Made by a program: the position numbers and the translations under genes
Notes under the pieces: model-generated
Database searches by the model: none
What the model saw: only the letters and a program-made list of their open reading frames with translations
What the model was told of the DNA's origin: nothing
Shown: in pieces, positions 34,085-43,428 of the stretch
How positions within the stretch are numbered: position 1 is the first letter of the stretch
How the letters are laid out: each line of letters starts with the position of its first letter
Source: Nocardiopsis terrae
Lineage (GTDB): Bacteria > Actinomycetota > Actinomycetes > Streptosporangiales > Streptosporangiaceae
DNA: 64,000 nt
NCBI RefSeq assembly: GCF_014651695.1
Contig: NZ_BMXJ01000011.1
Span: 28,302 to 92,301, forward strand
Direction of reading: 5' to 3'

Positions 34085-34280
34085 CGGGGCTCTCCTGCGT
34101 CAAGGGGGTCTGCTGTGGAGGAAGGGCCCTCCCGTAGGGGAGCGTCGGGTACGGCCCTCGGGTGTTCTCTTACCCGCACAGACACAGCAAAGCATCCTTC
34201 CGGGCCCGCCGACCAGAGATCCGGCGCCCCGCCCAGAGGTCGGGTGCCGCCCGGCTGCGCGGCTGGGTACTGTCGGCCAC

Positions 34281-35255
34281 ATGCACGCGATCCGAATCAC
34301 CGAACCGGGCGGGCCAGAGGTCCTGTCCTGGTCCGAGGTCCCCGAACCGTCCCTGCAGCAGGGCGAGGTCCTGGTGGAGGTGGCAGCCACCGCCGTCAAC
34401 CGGGCCGACGTGGCCCAGCGGCAGGGCAACTACCCTCCGCCTCCCGGCGCCTCCGAGTACCCGGGCCTGGAGTGCTCGGGCACCGTCCTGGAACTGGGAC
34501 CGGGGACGGAGGGCTCCGGATGGTCCGTGGGGGACCAGGTCTGCGCCCTGCTGACCGGGGGCGGTTACTCGGAGCGGGTGGCCGTGCCGGTCGGCCAGCT
34601 CCTGCCGGTCCCGCGCGGGGTCGGCCTGGCGGAGGCGGCGGCCCTGCCCGAGGTGGCCTGCACCGTGTGGTCCAACCTGGTGATGGTCGGCGGCCTGCGC
34701 TCCGGGCAGACCGTCCTGGTCCACGGCGGCGGCAGCGGCATCGGTACGTTCGCCGTCCAGTTCGCCCGGGCCCTGGGCGCCCGGGTGGCCGTCACCGCGG
34801 GCAGCGCGGAGAAGCTGGAGCGCTGCCGTGAGCTGGGCGCCGAGATCACCGTGAACTACCGGACCGAGGACTTCACCGAGCGCCTGCGGGCCGAGGGCGG
34901 CGCCGACCTGATCCTCGACATCATGGGCGGCTCCTACCTGGACGCGAACCTGCGTTCGCTGACGGCGAACGGGCGCCTGGTGATCATCGGCCTGATGGGC
35001 GGGCGCAGGACGGAGATCGATCTGGGCCGCATGCTGGCCAAACGGCTCTCCGTCCAGGCGACCACGCTGCGCTCCCGTCCGGCCGCGGAGAAAGCGGCCA
35101 TCGTCTCGGGAGTACTGGAGGAGGTCTGGCCGTTGGTAGAAGAAGGAGCCATCCGCCCCGTCGTGGACCGCACCCTGCCCCTGGGGGACGCGGCGGAGGC
35201 GCATCGTGTCATGGAGTCGAGCGCGCACACCGGCAAGATCCTTCTCACCCGTTGA
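34281..35255 (+). CDS. Zinc-free quinone oxidoreductase (MDR family)
   Basis: 324 residues of the medium-chain dehydrogenase superfamily, QOR/PIG3 branch. The GroES-like N-terminal domain (MHAIRITEPGGPEVL...) is followed by a Rossmann domain with the NADPH motif HGGGSGIGTFAVQFA. The zinc-ligand Cys residues of alcohol dehydrogenases are absent. It reduces quinones or enones with NADPH. The transcript may be leaderless: TACTGT (34268-34273) lies seven bases before the ATG. Bpa follows after 33 bases, probably in the same transcript. Confidence 0.9.
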   Translation: MHAIRITEPGGPEVLSWSEVPEPSLQQGEVLVEVAATAVNRADVAQRQGNYPPPPGASEYPGLECSGTVLELGPGTEGSGWSVGDQVCALLTGGGYSERVAVPVGQLLPVPRGVGLAEAAALPEVACTVWSNLVMVGGLRSGQTVLVHGGGSGIGTFAVQFARALGARVAVTAGSAEKLERCRELGAEITVNYRTEDFTERLRAEGGADLILDIMGGSYLDANLRSLTANGRLVIIGLMGGRRTEIDLGRMLAKRLSVQATTLRSRPAAEKAAIVSGVLEEVWPLVEEGAIRPVVDRTLPLGDAAEAHRVMESSAHTGKILLTR

Positions 35256-35288
35256 CAGCGTGCCGAACAGAGCCGAGCTAGGGAATCG

Positions 35289-35837
35289 ATGAGCAACGCA
35301 GACAACCAGGAGGACCCGGAGGTCATGGTCGTCGGAACCGACGAGGACCACGGATCCGGGGGCGAGGACGGTTCGGGGGAACCGCGCTCGCTCACCGACA
35401 TGGTGGAGCAGCCCGCCAAGGTGATGCGGATCGGCAGCATGATCCGCCAACTGCTGGACGAGGTGAAGGCGGCCCCGCTGGACGAGGCCAGCCGCGCCCG
35501 GCTGAAGGAGATCCACACCTCCTCGATCAAGGAGCTCGAGGACGGCCTCGCGCCCGAGCTCATCGAGGAGCTGGACCGGCTGACCCTTCCGTTCGCCGAC
35601 GGTTCGGCGCCCAGCGACGCCGAGCTGCGGATCGCCCAGGCCCAGTTGGTGGGCTGGTTGGAGGGCCTCTTCCACGGCATCCAGACCACTCTGTTCGCCC
35701 AGCAGATGGCGGCCCGCGCCCAGTTGGAGAACATGCGCAAGGCACTCCCCCCGGGGATCTCCGGGCTCCAGGCCCAGGGTCCTGGCGCCGAGGGCCAGGG
35801 CGAGCAGCCGCACATGGGGTCGGGCCCCTACCTGTAA
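35289..35837 (+). CDS. bpa: Bacterial proteasome activator Bpa (DUF2587)
   Basis: 182 residues. An acidic disordered head (1-32), a helical core (SLTDMVEQPAKVMRIGSMIRQ to TTLFAQQMAARAQLENMRKALPPG) and a flexible tail ending GPYL. Bpa forms a dodecameric ring that opens the 20S proteasome gate without ATP, docking through a C-terminal GQYL-type motif. Here the motif is GPYL, so the central Gln is replaced by Pro. It implies that a 20S proteasome is encoded elsewhere in the genome. Confidence 0.92.
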   Translation: MSNADNQEDPEVMVVGTDEDHGSGGEDGSGEPRSLTDMVEQPAKVMRIGSMIRQLLDEVKAAPLDEASRARLKEIHTSSIKELEDGLAPELIEELDRLTLPFADGSAPSDAELRIAQAQLVGWLEGLFHGIQTTLFAQQMAARAQLENMRKALPPGISGLQAQGPGAEGQGEQPHMGSGPYL

Positions 35838-35909
35838 CGGAAGCCGGGGCGCCGCCCGCACGGACACCGTGCGGCGGCCACCGCGTACACGAGAACACCG
35901 CGTACGTGA

Positions 35910-35943
35910 ACGGAGCCCGTCCCCGGTGCGGGGCGGGCTCCGT
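35910..35943. terminator. Bidirectional terminator between bpa and serS
   Basis: ACGGAGCCCG and CGGGCTCCGT form a 10-bp stem, extended by further G-C pairs around a GC loop, between two convergent genes. Confidence 0.7.
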
Positions 35944-35979
35944 CGCGCCGCCGGTCGGCCCGTCGCGGGCCGCCGGGGG

Positions 35980-37272
35980 CTACTTCTTCCTGGCCGTGCC
36001 GCCCTTGGGTGCCTGGACCGGTTCGATGACGTCCCTGCCCAGGTAGGGGCGCAAGGCTTCGGGGACGACCACGGAACCGTCCTCGCGCTGGTGGTTCTCC
36101 AGGATCGCGACGATCCACCGGGTGGTGGCGAGCGTGCCGTTGAGGGTGGCGGCGAAGCGCGGCTTGCCGTCGGAGTCCCGGTAGCGCACGTTGAGCCGCC
36201 GGGCCTGGAACTCGGTGCAGTTCGAGGTGGAGGTCAGCTCGCGGTAGGTCTCCTGGGTGGGGACCCACGCCTCGCAGTCGTACTTGCGGGCCGCGCTGGT
36301 GCCGAGGTCCCCACCGGCGATGTCCACCACCCGGTAGGGCAGGCCGAGCTTGTCGAGCATCTGCCGCTCCCAGGCCAGGAGCCGCTTGTGCTCCTCGTGC
36401 GCCTGGTCGGGGTGGGTGTAGACGAACATCTCCACCTTGTTGAACTGGTGGACCCGGATGATCCCCCGGGTGTCCTTGCCGTAGGACCCGGCCTCGCGGC
36501 GGAAGCAGGACGACCAGCCGATGTAGCGGTTGGGCAGCGCGTCGGCGGGCAGGATCTCGCCGCCGTGGTACCCGGCCAGGGCCACCTCGGAGGTGCCCAC
36601 GAGGTAGAGGTCGTCGTCGGGCAGGCGGTAGACCTCGTCGGAGTGCTCACCGAGGAAACCGGTGCCCTCCATGGTCTCGGGCTTGACCAGGACCGGCGGG
36701 ATCATCGGGGTGAAACCGGCCTCGACCGCCTGGTTCATCGCCATGTTGAGCAGGGCCAGCTCCAGCTGGGCGCCCACTCCGGTGAGGAAGTAGAACCGGG
36801 CGCCGGAGACCTTGGCGCCGCGCTCCATGTCGATGGCGCCGAGCATCTCGCCCAGTTCCAGGTGGTCGCGCGGGGTGAAGTCGAACTCGCGGGGCTCGCC
36901 GACGGTCTCCAGGACCACGAAGTCGTCCACACCGCCCTCGGGCGCCCCCTCCTCGACGAGGTTGGGCACGCGTACCAGGACGGCGTCGAGCTCGTCGCCG
37001 AGACGGCCGGCCTCGGCCTCGGCCTCCTTGACCTCGGCGGAGAGCGCCTTGGCCCGGGTGAGGAGCTCCTCCCGTTCCTCCGGCGAGGCCTTGGAGACGG
37101 ATTTGCCCACGCTCTTCTGCTCGGCGCGCAGAGTCTCGAACCGGCCCAGCGCGGAGCGCCGGCTGGAGTCCAGTTCGAGCAGCCGGTCGGCGACGGAGGG
37201 GTCCTCGCCGCGGGCCCGCTGCGATGCACGGAGTCGTTCGGGGTCTTCTCGAAGAGCGCGAAGGTCGATCAC
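35980..37272 (-). CDS. serS: Seryl-tRNA synthetase
   Basis: 430 residues, identical in length to the E. coli enzyme. The N-terminal coiled-coil arm (about 25-110) binds the long variable arm of tRNA-Ser. The class II catalytic core shows motif 2 in FRREAGSYGKDTRGIIRVHQF and motif 3 in NGTLATTRWIVAILENHQ. TSNCTEFQARR and RFAATLNGT complete the serine site. The GTG at 37272 gives the standard MIDLRALRED start; a longer frame is rejected. No T-box leader is seen. Confidence 0.96.
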   Translation of the reverse strand: MIDLRALREDPERLRASQRARGEDPSVADRLLELDSSRRSALGRFETLRAEQKSVGKSVSKASPEEREELLTRAKALSAEVKEAEAEAGRLGDELDAVLVRVPNLVEEGAPEGGVDDFVVLETVGEPREFDFTPRDHLELGEMLGAIDMERGAKVSGARFYFLTGVGAQLELALLNMAMNQAVEAGFTPMIPPVLVKPETMEGTGFLGEHSDEVYRLPDDDLYLVGTSEVALAGYHGGEILPADALPNRYIGWSSCFRREAGSYGKDTRGIIRVHQFNKVEMFVYTHPDQAHEEHKRLLAWERQMLDKLGLPYRVVDIAGGDLGTSAARKYDCEAWVPTQETYRELTSTSNCTEFQARRLNVRYRDSDGKPRFAATLNGTLATTRWIVAILENHQREDGSVVVPEALRPYLGRDVIEPVQAPKGGTARKK

Positions 37273-37331
37273 GTCTTGCAGGTTACCGCCCGCCCCAACC
37301 CCGGCCCACATCTTTTGCCGACAGTCACGTC

Positions 37332-37592
37332 ATGGAAACCCCCCGTCCCCGTATCCCCATCGACAGGGTCAGCCGGGAGCGAGGGTTCCCGGCGGCACAC
37401 GGATCGTGGGGAGTAGTCGTGAAACCGCTGGGTGAGATGACCACCGAGGAACTCGCCGGAGCCCTGGAGGCGCTCGACGACGCGCGTCCGGAGGACACGG
37501 CGCTGCGGCTGGCGCTGTACCTGGAGCTGCGCCGCGCGGCCGCGGAGGAGTGGTTGTTCGAGGACGGGCCGCAGACGCCCGTGCAGGTCTGA
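37332..37592 (+). CDS. Small hypothetical protein
   Basis: 86 residues from ATG 37332, with a conserved-looking C-terminal helical part MTTEELAGALEALDDARPEDTALRLALYLELRRAAAEEW. A shorter form from ATG 37437 is possible. It lies divergent from serS in a 60-base gap and convergent with pheA. The family is not recognised. Confidence 0.55.
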   Translation: METPRPRIPIDRVSRERGFPAAHGSWGVVVKPLGEMTTEELAGALEALDDARPEDTALRLALYLELRRAAAEEWLFEDGPQTPVQV

Positions 37593-37601
37593 GGCGCGTC
37601 C

Positions 37602-38549
37602 TCAGTCGACGTCGCCGGCGCGGATGCGGGCGAGCCAGAGCTCGGCCTCGGCGAAGTCCGCGTCGGTGGCGGAGCGCGGACGCATCGCGGGGGCGGTCCC
37701 GGTGTCGCGGCCGCCGCGCGGGTAGCTGCCCAGGAAGCGTACGTCCCGGCAGACGCGGCGGATGCCCATGAGGGCCTCGCCCACGCGGGCCTCGGCCACG
37801 TGTCCTTCGGCGTCGATGCAGAAGCAGTAGCTGCCCAGGCCGTCGCCGGTGGGGCGCGACTCGAGGCGGGTGAGGTTGACCCCGCGAACCGCGAACTGGT
37901 TGAGCACCTCGATGAGCGCGCCGGGGTGGTCGTCGGCGATGAAGGCGACCAGGGAGGTCCGGTCGGCGCCGGTGGGTTCGGGGAGCGCCCCGGACCTGGA
38001 CAGGTAGATGAAGCGGGTGGCCGCGTCGGAGCGGTCGCCCACCCCGGTGGCGAGGGCGTGCAGCCCGTAGCGTTCGCCCGCGATGACGGCGCAGATCGCG
38101 GCGTCGTAGGGCGCGCCGGGCTCGGACACGGCGCGCGCCGCTGCGGCCGTGGAGGAGACGGTGTGGGTGTCGGCGTCCGGGATGTGGCGGGAGAGCCAGC
38201 CGCGGCACTGGGCGAGGGCGTGGGGGTGGGTGGCCACCCGTTTGACGTCCTCCAGCACGGTTCCGGGACGGGCGAACAGGGCGAACTCGACCGGGACCGC
38301 GGTCTCCCCGGTGACGAGCAGGGGTTCGCCCTTGATCAGTTCGGCGATCGTGGTGGTGACCCCGCCCTCCACCGAGTTCTCCAGCGGAACGACCCCGCCG
38401 TCCGCGGTTCCGGAGCGGACCGCGTCGAAGACCGCCGTCACCCCGTCACACGGGACGCGGGACTCGTCGTCGGCGTCGGGGCGCAGATCGCGCAGGGCGG
38501 CTTCGGTGAAGGTGCCCTCGGGGCCGAGGTAGGCGTAACGGTTGGGCAT
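37602..38549 (-). CDS. pheA: Prephenate dehydratase
   Basis: 315 residues. The catalytic PDT domain has YLGPEGTFTEAAL, VPLENSVEGGV and the ATRFIYL segment with the catalytic Thr-Arg-Phe. A C-terminal ACT domain (about 195-275) carries GALIEVLNQFAVRGVNLTRLESRPT, where phenylalanine binds for feedback inhibition. It converts prephenate to phenylpyruvate. This is a monofunctional enzyme with no chorismate mutase domain. DUF4446 lies 10 bases upstream. Confidence 0.95.
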   Translation of the reverse strand: MPNRYAYLGPEGTFTEAALRDLRPDADDESRVPCDGVTAVFDAVRSGTADGGVVPLENSVEGGVTTTIAELIKGEPLLVTGETAVPVEFALFARPGTVLEDVKRVATHPHALAQCRGWLSRHIPDADTHTVSSTAAAARAVSEPGAPYDAAICAVIAGERYGLHALATGVGDRSDAATRFIYLSRSGALPEPTGADRTSLVAFIADDHPGALIEVLNQFAVRGVNLTRLESRPTGDGLGSYCFCIDAEGHVAEARVGEALMGIRRVCRDVRFLGSYPRGGRDTGTAPAMRPRSATDADFAEAELWLARIRAGDVD

Positions 38550-38559
38550 GCTGTTCAGG

Positions 38560-39225
38560 CTATACGGCCCCGGTGCCAGGGGAGGGCCGCTCCCCGGTCC
38601 GGGGCTCGGCTGCCCGCGGGCCGCCGCTCCCCCCGGAGGCGGCGGGACCGGGGGCCCCTCCGGCGGTGGCGGATCCCCCGGCGGATCCGGTGTCCGGCCC
38701 GTCCGGTTCGGGGCTCTCCGCCCCCTGGACCACCGTGACCATGGCGTCCGTCTCCTCGTGGGCCGGTCGGTCCGTACGGGCCCGCTCGGCTCGACCCGGT
38801 CCGGGGGTCCCGGGTTCAGCGGCCGGGGAGCCGATCCCGTTGCCCAGGCGCGCTGAGCGGATCACCCGGTACTCCTCGGGGCTGAGCAGGTGGTCGGCCT
38901 CGCCCCGGGTGACGGCCTTGGCGTAGGTGCGTGTTTCCGTGCGCCCGTTGATGGAGGTGACGACCACCCCGTCACCGTGGCTGTTGAGCATGGCCAGGGA
39001 GAAGGAGCGGGCGCCCGACATCTCCTCCAGGGCGTCGTAGTGCAGCACGGCGACGTCGCGGACGGCGCGGGGGTCGGCCCCCGAGCTGTTGACGGCGAGG
39101 GCGCGCTGGGCCAGTGCGCGGTACTCGGACCGGATCTCGCGGGTCCTGGACAGCGCGTACACGCCGAGGGCGAGCCCGCCCGACCCGGCGAGCAGAGCGA
39201 TGGAAGCCATGATCATAGTGAGCAC
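38560..39225 (-). CDS. DUF4446 membrane-anchored protein
   Basis: 221 residues. One N-terminal membrane segment (about 3-26), the DUF4446 core (DPRAVRDVAVLHYDALEEMSGARSFSLAMLNSHGDGVVVTSINGR to EEYRVIRSA) and a long Pro/Gly/Ala tail. The family is widespread in actinobacteria and Firmicutes with unknown function. The start is GTG 39225, possibly leaderless (TACGCT lies six bases before); ATGs a few codons in are alternatives. It is probably cotranscribed with pheA. Confidence 0.82.
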   Translation of the reverse strand: MLTMIMASIALLAGSGGLALGVYALSRTREIRSEYRALAQRALAVNSSGADPRAVRDVAVLHYDALEEMSGARSFSLAMLNSHGDGVVVTSINGRTETRTYAKAVTRGEADHLLSPEEYRVIRSARLGNGIGSPAAEPGTPGPGRAERARTDRPAHEETDAMVTVVQGAESPEPDGPDTGSAGGSATAGGAPGPAASGGSGGPRAAEPRTGERPSPGTGAV

Positions 39226-39261
39226 AGCGCGAGCGTAGCGCTACACATCGCGCCCATGGGG

Positions 39262-40110
39262 TTACTCCTGGCGATTCTTGCGAGCAACGCGCCCTGTTCC
39301 CCGGGAGCGTCCGCGAACGGTGCTTCGGGGGCGCCCGAACACGCCCCGCCATGTCCGGCGCAGCGCCGGTCGCAGCTCCCTGGCCGCCAGGGCCCGTGCC
39401 ACGTCCGCGAACTGGTGCGCCCGGTGCAGCTGGGCCCGCAGGTCCGCGCCGGTCGCCCGGTGCTCCAGGGGGACCTCGACCTCCACCACCCGGAACCCGC
39501 CGCGCAGGACGTCGATGGTCAGCCCCGTCTCCACGCCGAAACCGGGAGCGAGCGGACGGGCCGCGGCGAAGGCCTCGCGGGTCAGACAGCGCTGTCCGTT
39601 CAACGGCTGCTCGGGTTCCCATCCGGTCACCCTGCGCACACCGTCCCTGGCCAGGCGGACCACGAAACCGTGGCCGCCCAGACGCATCCGGGTCGCGGGG
39701 AACAGGGCGATGGTCATGTCCGCCGTACCTTCGAGGACCGGCTCCACCAGCGGCGCCGCCCCCTTGGCGGTCGCGCCGAGGTCGGCGTCGAGGAAGAGCA
39801 GGTGCCGCGGGGCCCGTAGAGCGCCCTCAACCCCTTCGTCCTCCTCCAGGGCCCGGACCCCCTCGGCGCCCGACTCCATGGCCGCGCCCTTGCCCCGGTT
39901 GCGGCTGTGCCTGAGCACCATGGCCCCGGCCTCCAGCGCCAACTCGGCGGTGCGGTCGGTGGAACCGTCGTCGACCACCACGATCAGGTCGACACCGGGG
40001 AGTGTGCGCGCCGCGTTGACGGTGGTGCCGATGCGTTCGGCCTCGTTCTTGGCGGCGATCACCACGGCGACCCCCGCGCCGGTGGGCCCCGCGGGCCCTC
40101 TACGCGCCAC
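39262..40110 (-). CDS. Family 2 glycosyltransferase
   Basis: 282 residues of the GT-A fold: VVIAAKNEAERIG start motif, IVVVDDGSTDRT, and the DxD metal site in LFLDADLG. The region VTGWEPEQPLNGQRCLTREAF resembles dolichyl-phosphate or glucosyl-3-phosphoglycerate-type enzymes. No membrane segment is visible, so it acts on the cytoplasmic side. The acceptor is unknown. The C-terminus is very basic. It is followed by DUF4446 and preceded by the STAS gene with a 10-base gap. Confidence 0.87.
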   Translation of the reverse strand: MARRGPAGPTGAGVAVVIAAKNEAERIGTTVNAARTLPGVDLIVVVDDGSTDRTAELALEAGAMVLRHSRNRGKGAAMESGAEGVRALEEDEGVEGALRAPRHLLFLDADLGATAKGAAPLVEPVLEGTADMTIALFPATRMRLGGHGFVVRLARDGVRRVTGWEPEQPLNGQRCLTREAFAAARPLAPGFGVETGLTIDVLRGGFRVVEVEVPLEHRATGADLRAQLHRAHQFADVARALAARELRPALRRTWRGVFGRPRSTVRGRSRGTGRVARKNRQE

Positions 40111-40120
40111 CGGTACCCGG

Positions 40121-40477
40121 TTAACGGGCGTTGCCGGTCCCCGCGGCCACCGGCAACGCGTCGAGGCCGGAGTGGACGACGAAGACCTCGTCCAGGCCGG
40201 TGACCTGTAGGACCTTCATGACCGCCGGTTTGGGCGCGACGAGCTCCAGGTCGCCCCCTGCGCCACGGGACCGCTTCATCGCGGAGAGCAGGACGCTGAT
40301 CCCGGTCGAGTCGCAGAACTCGGCCCGCGACATGTCGACGACCAGACGCCGCGCCCCCGCCCCCAGTGCCCCGATGAGCTCGGTGCGCAACTGGGGTGCC
40401 GTGTACAGATCGATCTCACCACCAACGGTTACCACTGCGACGTCGTCCTGAGATCGGCTTGATATCTTCAACTCCAC
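40121..40477 (-). CDS. STAS-domain anti-sigma factor antagonist (BldG/SpoIIAA-like)
   Basis: 118 residues with the STAS fold and the phosphorylatable serine in EFCDSTGIS (Ser57). Unphosphorylated antagonist binds and disarms a HATPase anti-sigma factor; that partner is encoded just upstream. A -10 hexamer TACAGT lies seven bases before the GTG, so the transcript is probably leaderless. Confidence 0.92.
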   Translation of the reverse strand: MELKISSRSQDDVAVVTVGGEIDLYTAPQLRTELIGALGAGARRLVVDMSRAEFCDSTGISVLLSAMKRSRGAGGDLELVAPKPAVMKVLQVTGLDEVFVVHSGLDALPVAAGTGNAR

Positions 40478-40597
40478 AGTCGTGACTGTAGCGTTCAGGC
40501 CGGGAGCGGGCCACCTCGTTGGCGGTGTTTCGCTGTATCGGTCGCGTTCCTCCGCTCCGAACCCCGGATCAGCCCTTCGGAAAAGGACCGGTCGGTC

Positions 40598-41209
40598 TCA
40601 GAGAAGGGCGCCCCAGGCGGGTTCGTGCGTCTGAACCCGCAGGTCGAGATCGAGGTCGAACACGTCGGTGGAGTCCCCGTCCGCGGGCTCGCGGCCGGCG
40701 ACGGGCAGCGCTGTGACGGTGCCGTGCCGAAGGTCGGCCGGGTCCTGCGCGGAGATCTCCAGAACCGCCCACACCGTGGTGGTGGTCGCGTCCATCTCGG
40801 TCCCCCAGCGGCCCGCCAGGGTCTGCACGATGCCCAGGCCCCGGCCGCCCAGACCGGACACGGAGGGCCGCGCCACCCGCGGCATGGTGGTGGACCCGCC
40901 GTCGCGCACCGAGATCTCCAGCCAGGCCCCGGTCGGATCGCCCGGATCCACCTCGCCCCGCCAGGACACGCCCACGGTGTCTTCGGGGAGGGGGCTCGCG
41001 TGCCTGAGGGCGTTGCTGACCAGTTCGCTGAGGATGAGGGCGGCATCGTCGATCCGGTCGGCGCAGACCGCCATGGCGCGCAGATCCGCGCTCATCCCCT
41101 GCCGGGCCCTGGTGACGCTCTCGGGTACGTAGGGGAGGACGACGCTCCGCTCGATCTTCCGAGGGCCCCGGGGTTCCCCGTCGTCGTACGCGGTGTTGTC
41201 TCCTGACAC
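40598..41209 (-). CDS. HATPase anti-sigma factor / Ser kinase (SpoIIAB/RsbW-like)
   Basis: About 203 residues of the GHKL ATPase family: the N box ILSELVSNALRHA, G1 VRDGG and G2 GGRGLGIVQTLAGRWG are intact. Such proteins bind a sigma factor or phosphorylate a STAS antagonist. The GTG at 41209 is followed by an acidic, less conserved head. The C-terminal tail of about 40 residues is unique. A sigma factor gene is not in the window. Confidence 0.88.
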   Translation of the reverse strand: MSGDNTAYDDGEPRGPRKIERSVVLPYVPESVTRARQGMSADLRAMAVCADRIDDAALILSELVSNALRHASPLPEDTVGVSWRGEVDPGDPTGAWLEISVRDGGSTTMPRVARPSVSGLGGRGLGIVQTLAGRWGTEMDATTTTVWAVLEISAQDPADLRHGTVTALPVAGREPADGDSTDVFDLDLDLRVQTHEPAWGALL

Positions 41210-41435
41210 GGCTTTCGTCCCTGCGAGTTCGTGTTTCTCGGCCAGCCCGGAACCCGCCCGAAGTGTGCCAGCGAATTCCACCAGGGGTGGAAATGCCCCG
41301 ATCCCGCGCGGGGGAAACCCGATCGGGGGCGAATCCACGGCGACGGCACCGGCCGCGCACGCGCACATCGCCTACGCCCCAAGGCTTCGGGGCTCCCGAG
41401 GTTTTTGTCTTTTCCTACGGGATACGGTGCCCGCC

Positions 41436-43361
41436 CTACGCCTTTGCCGAAGGAATCCCGGTTCCGCCCCGGCTCTTCGGCGTTTCGGAGACGACGGAGC
41501 CGAGTTCGGCGTCCTCACCCCGGTGCCGGGGCAGGGTCACCCGCATCCGGGTACCGTTCGCCAGCCGGTGGGCGGTCACCTCACCGCCCTGTTCCCGCAC
41601 CAGTTGGCGCACGATGTAGAGGCCGATCCCGAGCCCGCTGTAACCCCTCCGGTCGCCCCGTTCACCGCTCTGGAAGAACCGTTCGAAGATCCGTTCCTCG
41701 TCACCGGGGTCGATACCGATGCCCTCGTCGTCGACGTGGATGGTGACGGTGTCCTCGCCCTCCTGCGCCCCGACCCGCACCGCCCCGCCGCTCGGGGAGA
41801 ACTTCAGGGCGTTCTCCAGTAGCTGGTCGATGACCATGCCGGTGACCAGGGGGTCCCCCACGGTCCAGAGCGTCCCGCCGGAGTCCAGCGTCAGCTCCTG
41901 CCGTTCGGCCAGCGGACGGAAGGCCGCGACCGCCTGGCCGAGCAGCTCCACCAGGTCGAAGGGCACTTTGTCGACGGTCATCTCGCCGCTCGCCACGTCC
42001 GACCCGAGCCGGAGCCGTTCCACCAGTTTCGCGAGCGAACGCGCGCGGTCCAGGATGATCTCGCTCGCCTCCTGGCGGCCCTCCGGCCCCAGACGTTCGC
42101 CCTTACGGGACAGCAGGGCGGCGTACCCCTGGATCACCGTGACCGGGGTCCGCAGCTCGTGCCCGGTGCTGGCCAGGAAGAACTCCCGCTCCTCCTCCAG
42201 CGCCTTCTGCGCGGTGATGTCCCGGAAGTCCACCACCCACTCGTCGGTGTTCGGTATCCGCGCCATGAGGATCTCCAGCCAGCGCCCGCCCTCGTTCTTG
42301 TGCTTGACCGGTTCGCCGTGCGCGGCGGGGATCGGGAAGGGCGGCGGCTGTCCCACCATCTGCTCGGAGGTGTAGCCGGTCAGCTCCGCGGCGGAGCGGT
42401 TCCACTTGCGGACCCTGCCGTCGTAGTCGAGGACCGCGATCCCGTCTGCACTGGAGTCGGAGACCGCCTGCTCCCTGGCGCGCTGGAGCTTGAGCTCCTC
42501 GTAGGCCATGGCGTTGCCGATCGCCACCCCGGCGTGCTCGGCGAGGAGCTCCAGGAGCTCCAGCTCCACGTGGCCGACCTTGCGCTGGCTGTACAGCGCG
42601 TACAGGGCCCCGTAGGGGCGGCCCTGCACGTTGGACACGCACAGGGCGATGGTGTGCAGGCCGGGCAGGTCTGCCCAGACCAGGTCCTCCAGGCTGCGGG
42701 TGGCACTGTTGGCCAGCAGTACGGACTTCCCGCTGCGCAGGAGTTCACCGAACAGGCTCGACTCCAGGGGCGCGCTGACCCCGTACAGTTCCTCGGACAG
42801 GTGGGTGAGGCTGACGAGTTCCACACGGTTCTCGTCGAGCAGGACGAAACCGCCCGCGTCGGCGCCGGTGAGTTCGGTCAGGCTGCTGATGATGCGGTCC
42901 AGGACCGACTTCAGGCTGAGGTCGGCGTTGATGTCGGCGACCACGTCGGTGAGGCGGCGGACCAGGCGGGCACGCTCCATCGCGGAGGTCTGGGCCTGGA
43001 CCTCCTTCTCGCTCGGGTAGAGCACGAGGACCCACCCGGCGTGCCGCCCCTGGTCGTCGTGCACGCAGCCGGTGCTGACCCGCACGTCGACGGCGGTCCC
43101 GTCCTTGCGCAGGCGGCGGGTGAAGATCGTCAACGGGGTTCCGGCGCGCACCTGTTCGAGCACCGCACCGTACTCGGGCCTCAGTTCCTGGGGGATGATC
43201 GGCAGCTCGCCGCCGAGCACCTCGTCCGCACCCCAGCCGAACATCCGCTCGGCCGCGGGGTTCCACACGGTGACTCGGAGCTCGCCGTCGATACCGATCA
43301 CCGCGTCCGCTGAAGAGGCCAGCACGGCTTCGGCGCTGAGGGGCGCGCGCTCGGAACTCAC
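41436..43361 (-). CDS. PAS-GAF-PAS sensor histidine kinase
   Basis: 641 residues, soluble. A first PAS domain (about 8-125), a GAF domain (about 145-290), a second PAS domain (about 295-385), a HisKA dimerisation domain with the phosphorylated His in STGHELRTPV (about 400), and a HATPase domain (ENALKFSPSGGAVRVG, DDEGIGIDPGDEERIF, GLGIGLYIVRQLV). No receiver domain or adjacent response regulator is present, so the kinase is an orphan. It probably senses an internal small molecule, redox state or light. Confidence 0.9.
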   Translation of the reverse strand: MSSERAPLSAEAVLASSADAVIGIDGELRVTVWNPAAERMFGWGADEVLGGELPIIPQELRPEYGAVLEQVRAGTPLTIFTRRLRKDGTAVDVRVSTGCVHDDQGRHAGWVLVLYPSEKEVQAQTSAMERARLVRRLTDVVADINADLSLKSVLDRIISSLTELTGADAGGFVLLDENRVELVSLTHLSEELYGVSAPLESSLFGELLRSGKSVLLANSATRSLEDLVWADLPGLHTIALCVSNVQGRPYGALYALYSQRKVGHVELELLELLAEHAGVAIGNAMAYEELKLQRAREQAVSDSSADGIAVLDYDGRVRKWNRSAAELTGYTSEQMVGQPPPFPIPAAHGEPVKHKNEGGRWLEILMARIPNTDEWVVDFRDITAQKALEEEREFFLASTGHELRTPVTVIQGYAALLSRKGERLGPEGRQEASEIILDRARSLAKLVERLRLGSDVASGEMTVDKVPFDLVELLGQAVAAFRPLAERQELTLDSGGTLWTVGDPLVTGMVIDQLLENALKFSPSGGAVRVGAQEGEDTVTIHVDDEGIGIDPGDEERIFERFFQSGERGDRRGYSGLGIGLYIVRQLVREQGGEVTAHRLANGTRMRVTLPRHRGEDAELGSVVSETPKSRGGTGIPSAKA

Positions 43362-43428
43362 GTCGTCATAGTGCCACCTGGAAGCCCCCCGGTGGCAGAG
43401 CTTCGCGCAATCCGACCAGAATCGACGG

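Noticed and set aside
35980..37400. T-box or attenuator before serS
   Set aside because: The leader is short and no T-box stem I or TGGNACC-like bulge is visible.
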